Shown: positions 8,330 through 17,365, numbered from the stretch's first letter. The stretch is DNA of 64,000 nt from Spirochaetaceae bacterium (GCA_002729885.1 PBUB01000002.1:611745-675744), one strand, 5' to 3'. Program-made: numbers and translations. The notes: generated by a model from the sequence alone, not told the origin.

Positions 8330-9223
8330 TTAAAAATGCTTCTCCGATCTTTTCCGGATCATCCCTCCTCGAGTCTCATCCACCACGCTTTGAATGATAA
8401 ATGCGGATGGATCTATTTCTTCAATATCGGCTCGAACGGAGGCAACCTCCAATCGGGTGAGAACGGTATACACAATATTTATGTCCCTGTCCTCTGCATT
8501 GTGCTTCACCGGAGCATCCCCCGGTTTGCTCTCTTCTGTCTTTACATAACCCTTGTGGCCACGAAATAAGGTCACTCCCAGCCCCAGTTTTTCTGTAAGC
8601 AGATACCGAACTTCATCACTATTTTCTGAAATTATTGTCAAAGCTGTGTATTCTTCCAGTCCGTGGATAATAAAGTCAATAGTCTTGGATGCTGCGAAAT
8701 AGGTCAGTATTGCATAAAGTGCTGTTTCAATATCTACAACTGCCGCTGCCACGCCGAATATCAGGATATTCAGAATCAACACAATGTCGCCCACGGCCAG
8801 ACTGGTCTTTTTCCCCAGATAGATGGCCATAATCTCGGTGCCATCCAGTACACATCCGCCCCGAATAGAAAGTCCTATACCGGCGCCCAGGAAGAATCCA
8901 CCAAAACCGGAGATTAGCAATTTATCGTCGGTAATGATGGGCATTTCCAGAAAGCGAAGAGAAAGTGCCAGGCCCAGTATGGCCAGAAGAGTCTGGACTG
9001 CGAAGCGAACATTGATATGGCGAATGCCCAGCATGATGAAGGGAAGATTGAAGACGATGAGTAGAATGGAAATGTCTATTCCTGAAAGCAGATTGGTGAG
9101 CAGGCTAACTCCGGTAACTCCTCCGTCCAGAAATCCGTTAGGCAGTAGAAAGGATTTCAAGCCTACCGAGGCGCTAAGTATCCCCAGAACCGTTAGAATG
9201 AATCTGCGTATTAATCCTTTCAC
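8330..9223 (-). CDS. yitT: YitT family membrane protein (DUF161 + DUF2179)
   Basis: 297 residues. About six membrane segments (residues 1-185) with family motifs such as LPNGFLDGGVTGVSLL and GCVLDGTEIMAIYLGKK, followed by a cytoplasmic DUF2179 domain (about 190-285) containing TALTIISENSDEV and a late VVDETRGG. The substrate of YitT proteins is not established. Translation starts at GTG 9223, overlapping the stop of the pab gene by 4 bp, so it is coupled to folate-precursor synthesis genes. Between RGHKGY and the last strand is an acidic/basic linker of about 20 residues, longer than usual. Confidence 0.88.
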   Translation of the reverse strand: MKGLIRRFILTVLGILSASVGLKSFLLPNGFLDGGVTGVSLLTNLLSGIDISILLIVFNLPFIMLGIRHINVRFAVQTLLAILGLALSLRFLEMPIITDDKLLISGFGGFFLGAGIGLSIRGGCVLDGTEIMAIYLGKKTSLAVGDIVLILNILIFGVAAAVVDIETALYAILTYFAASKTIDFIIHGLEEYTALTIISENSDEVRYLLTEKLGLGVTLFRGHKGYVKTEESKPGDAPVKHNAEDRDINIVYTVLTRLEVASVRADIEEIDPSAFIIQSVVDETRGGMIRKRSEKHF

Positions 9224-11232
9224 AGGCTTGCCTCAATTAAACCTCTTAGCGAATTTACCAGAACAATTCGCTGCACTGTTTCCAGTTCGCTTTTTTTCAA
9301 TGGACGAAAGCTGATTCGATGCCCCCATTTGCTCAAGAGTCTGGATCTCTGTACTCCGGCCAATAAGCCGCATCGAATAGGGGGAGTATACCATCGCTGA
9401 TCCATCATGTAGAATACGTTGGTTATGGATCCTTCGGTGATCTCATTTCGTTCATTAAAAAACAGGACCTCATCATAACCCGAATCCCGGGCTATTGCAA
9501 GTCCTTCATTGTAGCATTTTCTTCTGTCCACTTTATGCAAGAGCCAGGGATCCCTGCTGCTCATGGAACTCTCTGCGATTTTGATTTTCCATAAAGAGTT
9601 TCGCGCATGTTTCCTCCGTGGTTCCTGTCGGGATATTGAATAGCTGAAGGTTCCGTTACTTTGCCAGTGCAGTCTCAAGCGAAATCTTCCTATGGCATTT
9701 TCGTTCTGTATTTGATCCAGGTATTGAGTGAGTCGCTGGATTTGAATGGTCAAATTGGCTCGGTTGATTTCGGGACTGCTATCTCTATCCGGGGAGGCGC
9801 TGGAGTCTTTCCGGGCTTCAAAAACCGGGCATGGCAATCGCAATACTCGCCCTGATCGTAGCATTCGTTGAATATGAAGCTTTCGATTTTTGATGCGACC
9901 ATGAACCAGTGCCATGGTTTCAATCAGACCTGGCTTCTCTGGCTTCACAGGTCTGACCTTCCAGTGCAGTTCCTTCCATTCCTGACCGGCTTCGGAGCCC
10001 AGGGTGATTCCACCTCCGGCCCCATATCTCAGCATTCCTCGGGAAATCTCGGCCGTGCGAATAGCAACATTAAAGCTTACTTCATTGGAGCGAATGAGGC
10101 CGATGGATCCTGTATAGATTCCTCGGTATTCGGATTCTTCTTCGGCTATGATCTTCATGGTTTCTATTCTGGGAGCACCGGTTATGGAGCCAGAAGGAAA
10201 CAGAGAAGGGATCATTTCCGAAAGCCTACCGGTAGGATGAAAAGCGGAGATTACAGACGTGAGCTGATGAACATAAGTGTAGGACTCCGGCTGGATGGCT
10301 TTTTCCAGACTGACACCTCCGGCCGGGCTGATCCTGCCCAGATCATTTCTAAGAAGATCTGTAATCATGGCCAGCTCTGCCCGATCCTTTTCGCTTTCCA
10401 GCAGTCTTCGCTTCAGACTTTCATTTTCTGTGTTATCCTTTGTAGCGCGTACCGTTCCCTTCATGGGGCGCACTTCCAGGCGAAATCCATCTGCGAACCT
10501 CCGGTCCCTGGAGTTGTGATGTTTACGAAACAACTCTTCGCCATGCAGAGGGGCATAGTCGACTACCGGTCGGCAGGAAAAGAAAAGCTCCGGCGAAATG
10601 CTCACAATCTGTCTGTCACCAAGATTGGCAAATACGCTATACGGGGATGGATATCTCTTTCGCAACCAGTGAAAGAATGCCTCCGGATCTCCGGAAAAGG
10701 CAGTTCGAAGCGGCGCTGTAAAATTCACCTGGTAACTGAGTCCGCCTCGAATTTTCTCCTGGATAGACTGAATGTGACGATTGTAATCTGTCTGGTTCAA
10801 GCAGGAGTGCATGGGGCCCAGGTCAAAGCCGCCTGAAAGCTGCGCATCGTCATCCCTGACCGAACCCTGTGTATAGAATTCACTGGCTAAAGCTTCATTG
10901 TCCAGGCCTGGCAGATTTTGCCGAACTCCTGTTTTCGCCGATTCGGCGAAGGCATAGGCTGCCGTTACTGGATACCCATCCGGTAGATCCCCGGGCATAG
11001 CTACGTTCTGTAGAATGCAACCCATCTCGTAGCTGAAAAGACAGATTACATCATACGATTCTTTCCATTGATCTATAGTAGATAGAGCTTCCAGGATTTC
11101 CTTTCTGGATGGATAGAGGGCTCTGGAGCCCTGCCTTTTCGCATTCAGTCTCAGAGACTGAATGGGATTGCTATAGCTGGCCTGGGCAACCGAGTGCTGG
11201 CCTTCCTGTCCGTAGAACAGGAAGCGAATCAT
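9220..11232 (-). CDS. pabBC: Aminodeoxychorismate synthase component I fused to aminodeoxychorismate lyase
   Basis: 670 residues combining two steps of p-aminobenzoate (folate) synthesis. Residues 1-430 are PabB: YQVNFT, SPELFF, RPMKGT, ELAMITDLLRNDLG, the signature PSGSITGAP and the late GGGITLGSEAGQEW. From about 435 follows a PabC-type PLP fold-IV lyase: ETMALVHGRI at its start and FFNERNEITEGSITNVF near the end. PabB converts chorismate to 4-amino-4-deoxychorismate, needing a PabA glutaminase encoded elsewhere; PabC releases pyruvate to give p-aminobenzoate. A linker of about 50 residues rich in Ser, Asp and Arg lies inside the lyase part. The fusion is known in other bacteria. ATG overlaps the rlmN stop (ATGA). 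Confidence 0.93.
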   Translation of the reverse strand: MIRFLFYGQEGQHSVAQASYSNPIQSLRLNAKRQGSRALYPSRKEILEALSTIDQWKESYDVICLFSYEMGCILQNVAMPGDLPDGYPVTAAYAFAESAKTGVRQNLPGLDNEALASEFYTQGSVRDDDAQLSGGFDLGPMHSCLNQTDYNRHIQSIQEKIRGGLSYQVNFTAPLRTAFSGDPEAFFHWLRKRYPSPYSVFANLGDRQIVSISPELFFSCRPVVDYAPLHGEELFRKHHNSRDRRFADGFRLEVRPMKGTVRATKDNTENESLKRRLLESEKDRAELAMITDLLRNDLGRISPAGGVSLEKAIQPESYTYVHQLTSVISAFHPTGRLSEMIPSLFPSGSITGAPRIETMKIIAEEESEYRGIYTGSIGLIRSNEVSFNVAIRTAEISRGMLRYGAGGGITLGSEAGQEWKELHWKVRPVKPEKPGLIETMALVHGRIKNRKLHIQRMLRSGRVLRLPCPVFEARKDSSASPDRDSSPEINRANLTIQIQRLTQYLDQIQNENAIGRFRLRLHWQSNGTFSYSISRQEPRRKHARNSLWKIKIAESSMSSRDPWLLHKVDRRKCYNEGLAIARDSGYDEVLFFNERNEITEGSITNVFYMMDQRWYTPPIRCGLLAGVQRSRLLSKWGHRISFRPLKKSELETVQRIVLVNSLRGLIEASL

Positions 11233-12383
11233 CCGCTACTTGCCCTGCTGACCCTGTCTGTACTTTCGTCGGTTGCCTGGTTATCTGCAGTTGCAGATTT
11301 CAAGGTCTTCAATGCCAGCATTCCGCAGGCTCCATCCACATCCTTACCCGGGCTTCCTCGATTAAATGCCAGAATGCCCTGCTGGCGCAGTGAGTTCTGA
11401 AAGCGTGCCATTTCTGCTCCCGTAGGTGCTCTCCATCCCTGTAAAGTGGTATTCAGGGGAATCAGATTGATCTTGCAACGAATCTTGCGGGCCAGGGCGA
11501 TGAGCTTGTTCAGGTCCTCTCCAGACATATTCTGTCCGGGAATCATAATGTATTCGAAAGTAATCCGGCGGCGTAATTCCCTGGTATAGCGGTGGGCTGC
11601 TTCCATCAATTCCTGCAAGGAATGTTTGATGGTAACATCCATTAAATCCTTTCGCTTTTCTTGATCGGGATGATTGAGCGAGATAGCCAGATTGAACGGT
11701 TGTTTCTCATCTATAAATCGATGGATGGCAGGCACAACTCCGGCTGTGGAAATTGTAATGTGCCTGGCTGCCAGATGCAGTCCGTCCGGATGATTCAGAA
11801 TCCTGGCTGCGCGTATTACATTTTCATAGTTATGAAATGGCTCTCCCATACCCATGAATACAACGTTGGTTATGCGCTCTCCGCGCAAATGCATGATTTG
11901 ATAGATCTGATCCAGGATTTCGTAAGTGCGAAGATTTCCGATGAAGGGCAATGTTCCGGTGGCGCAGAAAGTGCAGTTCAAGGTACAACCTGCCTGGCTG
12001 GAAATACACAGTGTCTTTCTGGTTCTTTCTTTTTGTGCGCCGGACTGACCTTCCGATACGATCCACACAGCTTCAAAGATTCTCTTTCGCACTCCGTCGC
12101 GACCGGGCACTTCTTCAGGAGATTCAAAGATGTATTTTTCTGTACCGTTGGAAGATACACTGCTTTCCGTGCAGTTCAACAAAGGTAATGCGCCGGACTC
12201 TTTTAATTTCTGTCGAAGGGGCAGGGAAAACTCGGTAAAGTCATCCAGGTTTCTGGATCCATGATGATGAATTCTGCGAAAGGCCTGCTTTGCACGAAAT
12301 CGCTTTTCTCCCAGATCCGCAAAAGCCTGTTCCAGCTCTTCCAGTGAAAGGTCGTTTAATGCGGTGTTCGAATCTTTATTCAT
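11229..12383 (-). CDS. rlmN: Dual-specificity RNA methyltransferase RlmN
   Basis: 384 residues. Radical-SAM enzyme methylating C2 of A2503 in 23S rRNA and A37 of some tRNAs. The radical-SAM triad is Cys133, Cys137 and Cys140 (CTLNCTFC), preceded by CISSQAG; the SAM motif GMGEPFHNY and the catalytic C-terminal cysteine in VDGACGML are present. The last 25 or so residues after this motif form a polar Ser/Thr-rich extension. The start overlaps the end of purM by 8 bp and the stop overlaps pabBC by 4 bp. No features distinguish it as Cfr, so the housekeeping role is most likely. Confidence 0.95.
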   Translation of the reverse strand: MNKDSNTALNDLSLEELEQAFADLGEKRFRAKQAFRRIHHHGSRNLDDFTEFSLPLRQKLKESGALPLLNCTESSVSSNGTEKYIFESPEEVPGRDGVRKRIFEAVWIVSEGQSGAQKERTRKTLCISSQAGCTLNCTFCATGTLPFIGNLRTYEILDQIYQIMHLRGERITNVVFMGMGEPFHNYENVIRAARILNHPDGLHLAARHITISTAGVVPAIHRFIDEKQPFNLAISLNHPDQEKRKDLMDVTIKHSLQELMEAAHRYTRELRRRITFEYIMIPGQNMSGEDLNKLIALARKIRCKINLIPLNTTLQGWRAPTGAEMARFQNSLRQQGILAFNRGSPGKDVDGACGMLALKTLKSATADNQATDESTDRVSRASSG

Positions 12384-13443
12384 CCAGAAAAATTACACTC
12401 TTATCTCCCTGGCGCTGCACGATTTTTCCCAGGGCTGCAGGTTTCTCGTCGGTCATGGGATCAAAGGGAAGGGACTGCCAGAGTTTCTGCAACTCTGCAA
12501 GCAAGGCCTCGGATTGATTTCCAGGAACAACAATCAAATACCCATACCCACAATTAAACGTGGAATGCATTTCTTTCAAGGGTAATCCTGAATCCTGCTG
12601 AATTCGATTGAATGGAGATGGTAGCTTCCAGGGCTTCAGCTGGGCTGCCAGATCCGGGGAAAGGATACGAGGGACATTCTCATAGAATCCGCCCCCGGTT
12701 ACATGAACCATACCATGGATAGGATAGGAAAGGATGGGGCGAATCAGAGGTTCATATATGATGGTAGGCTTCAGTAAAATCTGATCTCTCAGAAAGGACT
12801 GCACTTCTTCATCGCCAGGTAGTTTGCCATCGGGCATGTAGAGCCTGCGAATCAGGGATAGGCCGTTGCTATGGATTCCGCTGGAAGGCAGGCCAAGAAT
12901 AACGTCCCCAGGCTGGATCTTACTTCCATCTACAATCCTGGACTTTTCTACGGCACCTACTACAAATCCTGCCAGGTCATACTCTTCTGGCTTCATGACC
13001 CCTGGATGCTCTGCTGTTTCTCCGCCAACCAGCGCGCAATTCGCCCGGCGACATCCTTCTGCGATAGATTCTACAATGGCCGCCATTCTCTGCTGGTTCA
13101 GTTTTCCAGTAGCAATGTAATCCAGGAAGAAGTGAGCCGTGGCTCCCCCTACCAGCAGATCATTGGCACACATGGCCACCAGATCAATACCTACGGATTC
13201 GTGTCGGTCAAAGAGCTGGGCCAGTACCAGCTTGGTGCCCACTCCATCTGTAGCCGAGACCAGAACTGGCTCTTCATAATCTTTTAGAAAGGAAGCATCG
13301 TAGAGTGCGCTGAACCCGGCCGAAGGGCCCAGAACCCGATTATTGTGCGTAGATTTTACGGATTGGGAAATGGCCTGAACAAATCGCTGACCGGCTTCTG
13401 TATCGACACCGGCATCCTTGTAGCTCACAGTCTTACGGTCCAT
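12376..13443 (-). CDS. purM: Phosphoribosylformylglycinamidine cyclo-ligase (AIR synthetase)
   Basis: 355 residues. Catalyses ATP-dependent ring closure of FGAM to AIR, the fifth step of purine synthesis. Family signatures are VSYKDAGVDTEAG at the N-terminus, VSATDGVGTKL, GIDLVAMCANDLLV and GLPSSGIHSNGLSL, in the expected order, plus ETAEHPGVM in the substrate loop. Length is normal. It sits 12 bp after a zinc-finger protein gene and overlaps rlmN by 8 bp. Purine, folate-precursor and RNA-modification genes therefore share a probable transcript; the link may simply be one-carbon and SAM metabolism. Confidence 0.96.
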   Translation of the reverse strand: MDRKTVSYKDAGVDTEAGQRFVQAISQSVKSTHNNRVLGPSAGFSALYDASFLKDYEEPVLVSATDGVGTKLVLAQLFDRHESVGIDLVAMCANDLLVGGATAHFFLDYIATGKLNQQRMAAIVESIAEGCRRANCALVGGETAEHPGVMKPEEYDLAGFVVGAVEKSRIVDGSKIQPGDVILGLPSSGIHSNGLSLIRRLYMPDGKLPGDEEVQSFLRDQILLKPTIIYEPLIRPILSYPIHGMVHVTGGGFYENVPRILSPDLAAQLKPWKLPSPFNRIQQDSGLPLKEMHSTFNCGYGYLIVVPGNQSEALLAELQKLWQSLPFDPMTDEKPAALGKIVQRQGDKSVIFLDE

Positions 13444-13455
13444 ACGACCGATTTC

Positions 13456-13713
13456 TTATACTGCGCGCGCAGGTCTTTTCCGTTTTTCCCCGGATTTTCC
13501 TTTTGGAGCGGGTTTCTGATCCAGTAATCGAACGGCAGGTGCCAGAGGGGCATTGGGCAGAGCTTCTTCTTCTGCCGCTTCCACCAGGCCGGCTTCCAAA
13601 TTCTCCATGCGCTTCTGGCATTTTCGGCATCGAGACATATGTTCTCTTATACCTGGATCGCCGCTACGACCCAGGCTGTAGTTCATGATGTCTGAATCCT
13701 GTAAGCAGGCCAC
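13456..13713 (-). CDS. Small zinc-finger (anti-sigma-like) protein
   Basis: 85 residues. The pattern Cys3...His25-x3-Cys29-x2-Cys32 (HMSRCRKC) matches the zinc-binding motif of ZAS/zf-HC2 anti-sigma factors, and the first residues CLQDSDIMNYSLG fit the usual spacing from the leading Cys. That supports GTG 13713 over ATG 13686. The C-terminus is Ala/Pro then Lys/Arg rich, with no membrane helix. No sigma factor gene is adjacent, so an anti-sigma role is uncertain. It begins 6 bp after the glycosidase stop. Confidence 0.55.
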   Translation of the reverse strand: MACLQDSDIMNYSLGRSGDPGIREHMSRCRKCQKRMENLEAGLVEAAEEEALPNAPLAPAVRLLDQKPAPKGKSGEKRKRPARAV

Positions 13714-13719
13714 GCTAAT

Positions 13720-15207
13720 TCATCGGCCGGATTTTCGAGCCTGGGCAATCATTTTTTTATAGGCCGATCCAGATTTACGGATGGTTCTTGCCTGACTCTG
13801 GAAGTCCACATCCACCAGGCCGAATCGAGCCGTGTAGCCCTCGGCCCATTCAAAGTTATCCAGAAAGGACCAGTGATAGTAGCCTTCCACCGGAATTCCT
13901 TCCTCCAGGCATCTGGCGATTTGCTGAACATGGGAAATCAAAAAATGCTCCCGTTTACTGTCCTGGGCATCTGCGATTCCGTTTTCCGTAATGCGCACCG
14001 GCAGTCGATAGCGTTCATAGAATTCATGAATCACTCTGTACAGCCCTTCCGGATAGATCTCCCATCCCAGATCGTTGGTGGGCGCATCTCCAACCGGATC
14101 CTGCCCGATAAACAATCTGGCAAACTGAGCCGGAGAGAATCGAATCTTATCTCTGGTGTAGTAGTTCAGTCCGACGAAGTCCCAGCAGGGGCCATCATGA
14201 AACTTTTCATTCTTACCCAGGGATCCCTGCAGTCTTCCATCATGAATACTATCGGTCCACATGAGATTGAAGCGATATTCAGCCTCTGCTGCGCGATCCC
14301 TATCCATACGATTGTCCGGTCTGGCAGGATCAAAGATGCGAACATGCTTGGCCATACCTACAGTAGGACGGGCGAATCCTTTGCGGGCATGGGTTTCATG
14401 AATCATATCGTAGAGTTTACCCTGGGCCAGCGCCATATTTCGGAGCACCTTCATGGCTTTAAAGTAACCGGAAATCCCGCTGCTTCCCGGTGGCCAGATG
14501 CCTTCCATGTACGAAAACATGGAGTACACGTTTGGCTCGTTGATAGTTGTATATTCAGATACAAGATCGCCGGTGTTCTCTACAATGTAGGATGCGAAAT
14601 CCAGAAAGGCCTGCAGGTTCTTCTCCTGTACCCATCCTCCTCGCTCCAGCCACCATTGAGGTAATGCAAAGTGATTCAGGGTAAGCAACGGGCGAATCCC
14701 TTTTTTGTTCAGGGACTCAAGCATGGAACGAAAGTGATTCAACGCTGCATGATCGTTTTCACCGGGACGGGGCTCCATACGTGACCAGTCCACACCCAGT
14801 CTGTAGGCATTCAGTCCCATGGACTTCATTAACTTGAAGTCATCTTCGAATCGATTCCAGTGATCGCAGGTTGTAAGACAGTCTTTGCCGTCGGCAATAT
14901 TTCCCGACTTCTGTGAGAAATGAGCCCAGTCCGAATGCACATCTCCGCCGTCTACCTGAGTGGCAGACGTGGCAGTACCCCAGAGAAAGCTTTTGGGAAA
15001 TACCTTTAGATAGGATGGTGCCTTTGTATTCGGTGAGCTCGAGGTCGATTTGTTTACCGATGAACTGGCAGCAGTTCTTTTTCTGGAGGGACCGCTTCCG
15101 GGGGCACTAACTTTCTTTTTCGCAGTCTTTTTCGCCGCTGATTTCTTTGCTGAAGATTTCTTTTTTGTTACAGTTTTCGGAGCTTTTTTCTTTCCGGTGG
15201 ATGCCAT
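13720..15207 (-). CDS. GH1 family beta-glucosidase with Lys/Ala-rich N-terminal tail
   Basis: 495 residues from ATG 15207, which has GGAG just upstream; the frame stays open further but would overlap the divergent gene at 15294. Residues 69-495 are a complete GH1 barrel: FLWGTATSATQVDG, the acid/base Glu224 in TTINEPN, the nucleophile Glu408 in ITENG and a late YYHWSFLDNFEWAEG. It should hydrolyse beta-glucosides or related glycosides. The first 62 residues are Lys, Ala and Ser repeats resembling histone H1 tails (AKKSAAKKTAKKK), and there is no signal peptide. Such tails bind nucleic acids or acidic polymers in other proteins; the role here is unknown. Confidence 0.9.
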   Translation of the reverse strand: MASTGKKKAPKTVTKKKSSAKKSAAKKTAKKKVSAPGSGPSRKRTAASSSVNKSTSSSPNTKAPSYLKVFPKSFLWGTATSATQVDGGDVHSDWAHFSQKSGNIADGKDCLTTCDHWNRFEDDFKLMKSMGLNAYRLGVDWSRMEPRPGENDHAALNHFRSMLESLNKKGIRPLLTLNHFALPQWWLERGGWVQEKNLQAFLDFASYIVENTGDLVSEYTTINEPNVYSMFSYMEGIWPPGSSGISGYFKAMKVLRNMALAQGKLYDMIHETHARKGFARPTVGMAKHVRIFDPARPDNRMDRDRAAEAEYRFNLMWTDSIHDGRLQGSLGKNEKFHDGPCWDFVGLNYYTRDKIRFSPAQFARLFIGQDPVGDAPTNDLGWEIYPEGLYRVIHEFYERYRLPVRITENGIADAQDSKREHFLISHVQQIARCLEEGIPVEGYYHWSFLDNFEWAEGYTARFGLVDVDFQSQARTIRKSGSAYKKMIAQARKSGR

Positions 15208-15293
15208 ATGCTCCAGTCCTACGGGCACGGGCCGAGTCAACCTTTTCCAGTCTTTCAGCTTTACAGTAACCTGACTGCAACAAAAATGGAAGT

Positions 15294-15989
15294 ATGCGTT
15301 CCGGGTCTGCAATCCTGGCTTTCTTATGTACATTGCTGCTCTTGCCAGGTCTATTGCCTGCAGACAGCGGGCTTTCGGTAGAAGAATGTCAGAAGTTGTA
15401 TGCGAAACAGCTACTTCTGGCTACAAAAGCAGGTCCCTTAAAACAGGCCCTGGAGCTGAACCAGTCCGGTCTGGTGGCGCGATCGACCATCCTGGCAGAA
15501 GTTAACACCTGCAGAAATCAGGTCAGTCGCAAGATGTATCAATGCCAGATGGCTGCCGAATCCTTTCTGGAAATTCTCCTTTGCGAAGAGTCCCTGGGGA
15601 AAGGCCGCTCCCTGCAAACGATTGTGGATCAATTTCAGAAAAGACAAGCGGCCAGCTCGAGCAACACGGACGGTTCCACCGACGCTAACACGGGGGATCC
15701 TTCTGATTCCGTGGACGGACAACCGGCGAATCCAGGAAAAGAGAAGGCCAGCGCAGAGCAATGCGAAAAAGCGTATCAGAATATGCTTGGGATCTATTCC
15801 GATAGTAAATATCTGAAGGAGGACCCGGACCGAAAACAGTTGCTGGAATCCTGGAAATCCGAGTCTGCAAGGGTATCCTTTCAGAGTAGATGTGTGCAAA
15901 GGTTTTCTTCCTCGGATGCAACCTGTCTGGTGGAGGCACGGGATCCCGCCGGTGTGCAGCAATGTCTCTCTGTTATCCCTGCCGGCTAA
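15294..15989 (+). CDS. Secreted protein with a duplicated four-cysteine module
   Basis: 231 residues with a signal peptide (MRSGSAILAFLCTLLLLPG, cleavage near ADS). Two copies of one module are visible: Cys32, 73, 84, 97 and Cys157, 200, 211, 224. Spacings are 41-11-13 and 43-11-13, and each begins with a related sequence (SVEECQKLYAKQLL and SAEQCEKAYQNMLG). A Ser/Asp/Thr-rich linker (about 118-150) separates them. All-helical disulphide-bonded modules of this kind occur in spirochaetal envelope proteins, but I cannot name the family. It is divergent from the glycosidase, sharing an 86-bp promoter gap. Confidence 0.7.
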   Translation: MRSGSAILAFLCTLLLLPGLLPADSGLSVEECQKLYAKQLLLATKAGPLKQALELNQSGLVARSTILAEVNTCRNQVSRKMYQCQMAAESFLEILLCEESLGKGRSLQTIVDQFQKRQAASSSNTDGSTDANTGDPSDSVDGQPANPGKEKASAEQCEKAYQNMLGIYSDSKYLKEDPDRKQLLESWKSESARVSFQSRCVQRFSSSDATCLVEARDPAGVQQCLSVIPAG

Positions 15990-16099
15990 AAAAGTGCATG
16001 ACAGAGCGGAAGGGATCGCCCATTCCTTGGACATGATCGCTTAGTGCGAGCATGCTACAAACCATCTATCGCCATGCGATGGAGGGAGGATTCATTAAA

Positions 16100-16522
16100 A
16101 TGAAGAATAGTTATTTGATGGGAATGGTTCTCTTTCTTGGGGCTCTGGCTTTCGCAATGCCAGTTTCCAGTAAGCCCGGGCAGGGGCCAGGTAAAGGGCA
16201 GGGTCCCTGCATGAAGGAAATGCAGACTGTATGCCCCAACGCCACTACAATGATGGAAAGACATCAATGTATGATGGAAAACAAAGACAAGTTCTCCCAG
16301 GCCTGTCAGGACAGGATGAATGCGATGCATTCTAAAATGCAGGAAATGCATGAAGCATGTACTCCAGATCGCGAAAAGTTCTGTGAAGGAGTGAAGCCAG
16401 GTCAGGGTCGAATGATGCAATGCCTGCGAACTCATAAAGATGAGCTCTCACAGGCCTGCAAGGACGCTCTGCCTCCGGGTTTCTTTGATCGAAACGGCCC
16501 TCCGGTGGAGGAAGAGGAGTAA
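16100..16522 (+). CDS. Secreted cysteine-rich repeat protein (GLG1-like repeats)
   Basis: 140 residues. ATG 16100 opens a clear signal peptide (MKNSYLMGMVLFLGALAFA) with AGGGAGG ten bases upstream. The mature part, after a Gly/Pro/Lys stretch, has two Cys-rich repeats of the type found in GLG1: each has a Cys-x(5-7)-Cys pair, then Cys-(L/M)-x6-7-(F/L)SQAC (MMENKDKFSQAC, LRTHKDELSQAC). The protein is very Met-rich. It ends in an acidic tail VEEEE. The function of bacterial members is unknown; periplasmic location is likely. It is followed by a strong hairpin. Confidence 0.75.
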   Translation: MKNSYLMGMVLFLGALAFAMPVSSKPGQGPGKGQGPCMKEMQTVCPNATTMMERHQCMMENKDKFSQACQDRMNAMHSKMQEMHEACTPDREKFCEGVKPGQGRMMQCLRTHKDELSQACKDALPPGFFDRNGPPVEEEE

Positions 16523-16576
16523 GACGATTCGCGGAGAAATCTTCCGTGAATCAGGATTTCTTCTTACAAGCTTAAG

Positions 16577-16612
16577 TTTCATCCAGGACCCGCTGTTTGG
16601 TCCTGGATGAAA
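16577..16612. terminator. Bidirectional terminator hairpin
   Basis: Perfect 14-bp stem TTTCATCCAGGACC / GGTCCTGGATGAAA with an 8-base loop, between two convergent genes. The A/T-rich stem base gives T-runs on both strands, fitting termination in both directions. A half-copy (GTCCTGGATGG) follows at about 16635. Confidence 0.75.
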
Positions 16613-16703
16613 TTTCCAGGCATTCAATAGGTTCGTCCTGGATGGTCTATTTTAAGGAAAGCTGACCAGCCGCATATAAATCTGGCGAGTCTGTTTACGT
16701 TTT

Positions 16704-16730
16704 GCAATCAGCAATCAGCAATCAGCAATC
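16704..16730. repeat. 7-bp tandem repeat (GCAATCA)
   Basis: Three full copies and one partial copy of GCAATCA in tandem, just beyond the 3' end of the RNase D-like gene. A further partial copy lies at 16743. Confidence 0.8.
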
Positions 16731-16747
16731 TACGTTCTACTGTGCAA

Positions 16748-17365
16748 TCAATGCTGGAAAATACTTTCGTAACCCAGCCGATCCAGTTCCACGCGATAGG
16801 GAAGATAATCCAGAGAAGCCTGTAGAAGGTCGGCTCTGCCTTCCCGGTTAATGATTTCCAGAAGGCCCCGCTTAACGGCAAATAGATAGATCACATCGCT
16901 GGCAGCGTAGTTTAACTGGTCATCGGTTAATCGATTGCTACCCCAGTCCGATGACGTAATCTGCTTATCCAGGGTCTCTCCGGTGAATTCACGAACTACT
17001 TCCTTGAGTCCGTGCCGGTCTGTGTAGGTGCGCCCCAGGCGACTGGCAATCTTGGTGCAGAATACATTCTTAATCTGGATGTTAGTTCGCATGCGCAAAA
17101 ACAGACAATCCAGCCTGGCAAAATGAAAAATCTTTTGAATGGATGGATTCTCGAAAAGCTCGCGAATGCGATCCGGTGGAGAGGATTCATCTACCTGCAC
17201 CAGTGCGCAGGTCCCATCCTCGGAAGCCACTTGAATGAGGCAGAGTCGATCCCTCCACGGATTCAGGCCCATCATTTCGCAGTCTACGCCCAGTTCGGTC
17301 TGCTTCTTTAGCGCTTCATAGAGATCGTCCGGAAGATCCTTTTGTACCAGGCGAGCACGGCTCAT
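16748..17365 (-). CDS. Ribonuclease D-like 3'-5' exonuclease
   Basis: 205 residues, a DEDDy exonuclease domain without the HRDC domains of E. coli RNase D. Catalytic residues are visible: Asp and Glu in GVDCEMMGLNP, Asp in FHFARLDCLFL, and Tyr with Asp in DQLNYAASDVIYL. These bind two metal ions and trim RNA 3' ends. Such short forms are common in spirochaetes, alphaproteobacteria and cyanobacteria. It probably acts in tRNA or small-RNA maturation, though the substrate is not shown here. It stands alone on the minus strand, downstream of a 15-bp gap from the M14 peptidase stop side. Confidence 0.9.
   Translation of the reverse strand: MSRARLVQKDLPDDLYEALKKQTELGVDCEMMGLNPWRDRLCLIQVASEDGTCALVQVDESSPPDRIRELFENPSIQKIFHFARLDCLFLRMRTNIQIKNVFCTKIASRLGRTYTDRHGLKEVVREFTGETLDKQITSSDWGSNRLTDDQLNYAASDVIYLFAVKRGLLEIINREGRADLLQASLDYLPYRVELDRLGYESIFQH

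Noticed and set aside
13433-13630. Alternative frame over the zinc-finger gene
   Set aside because: It lacks the ZAS cysteines and overlaps purM; the 85-codon frame has the HxxxCxxC motif.
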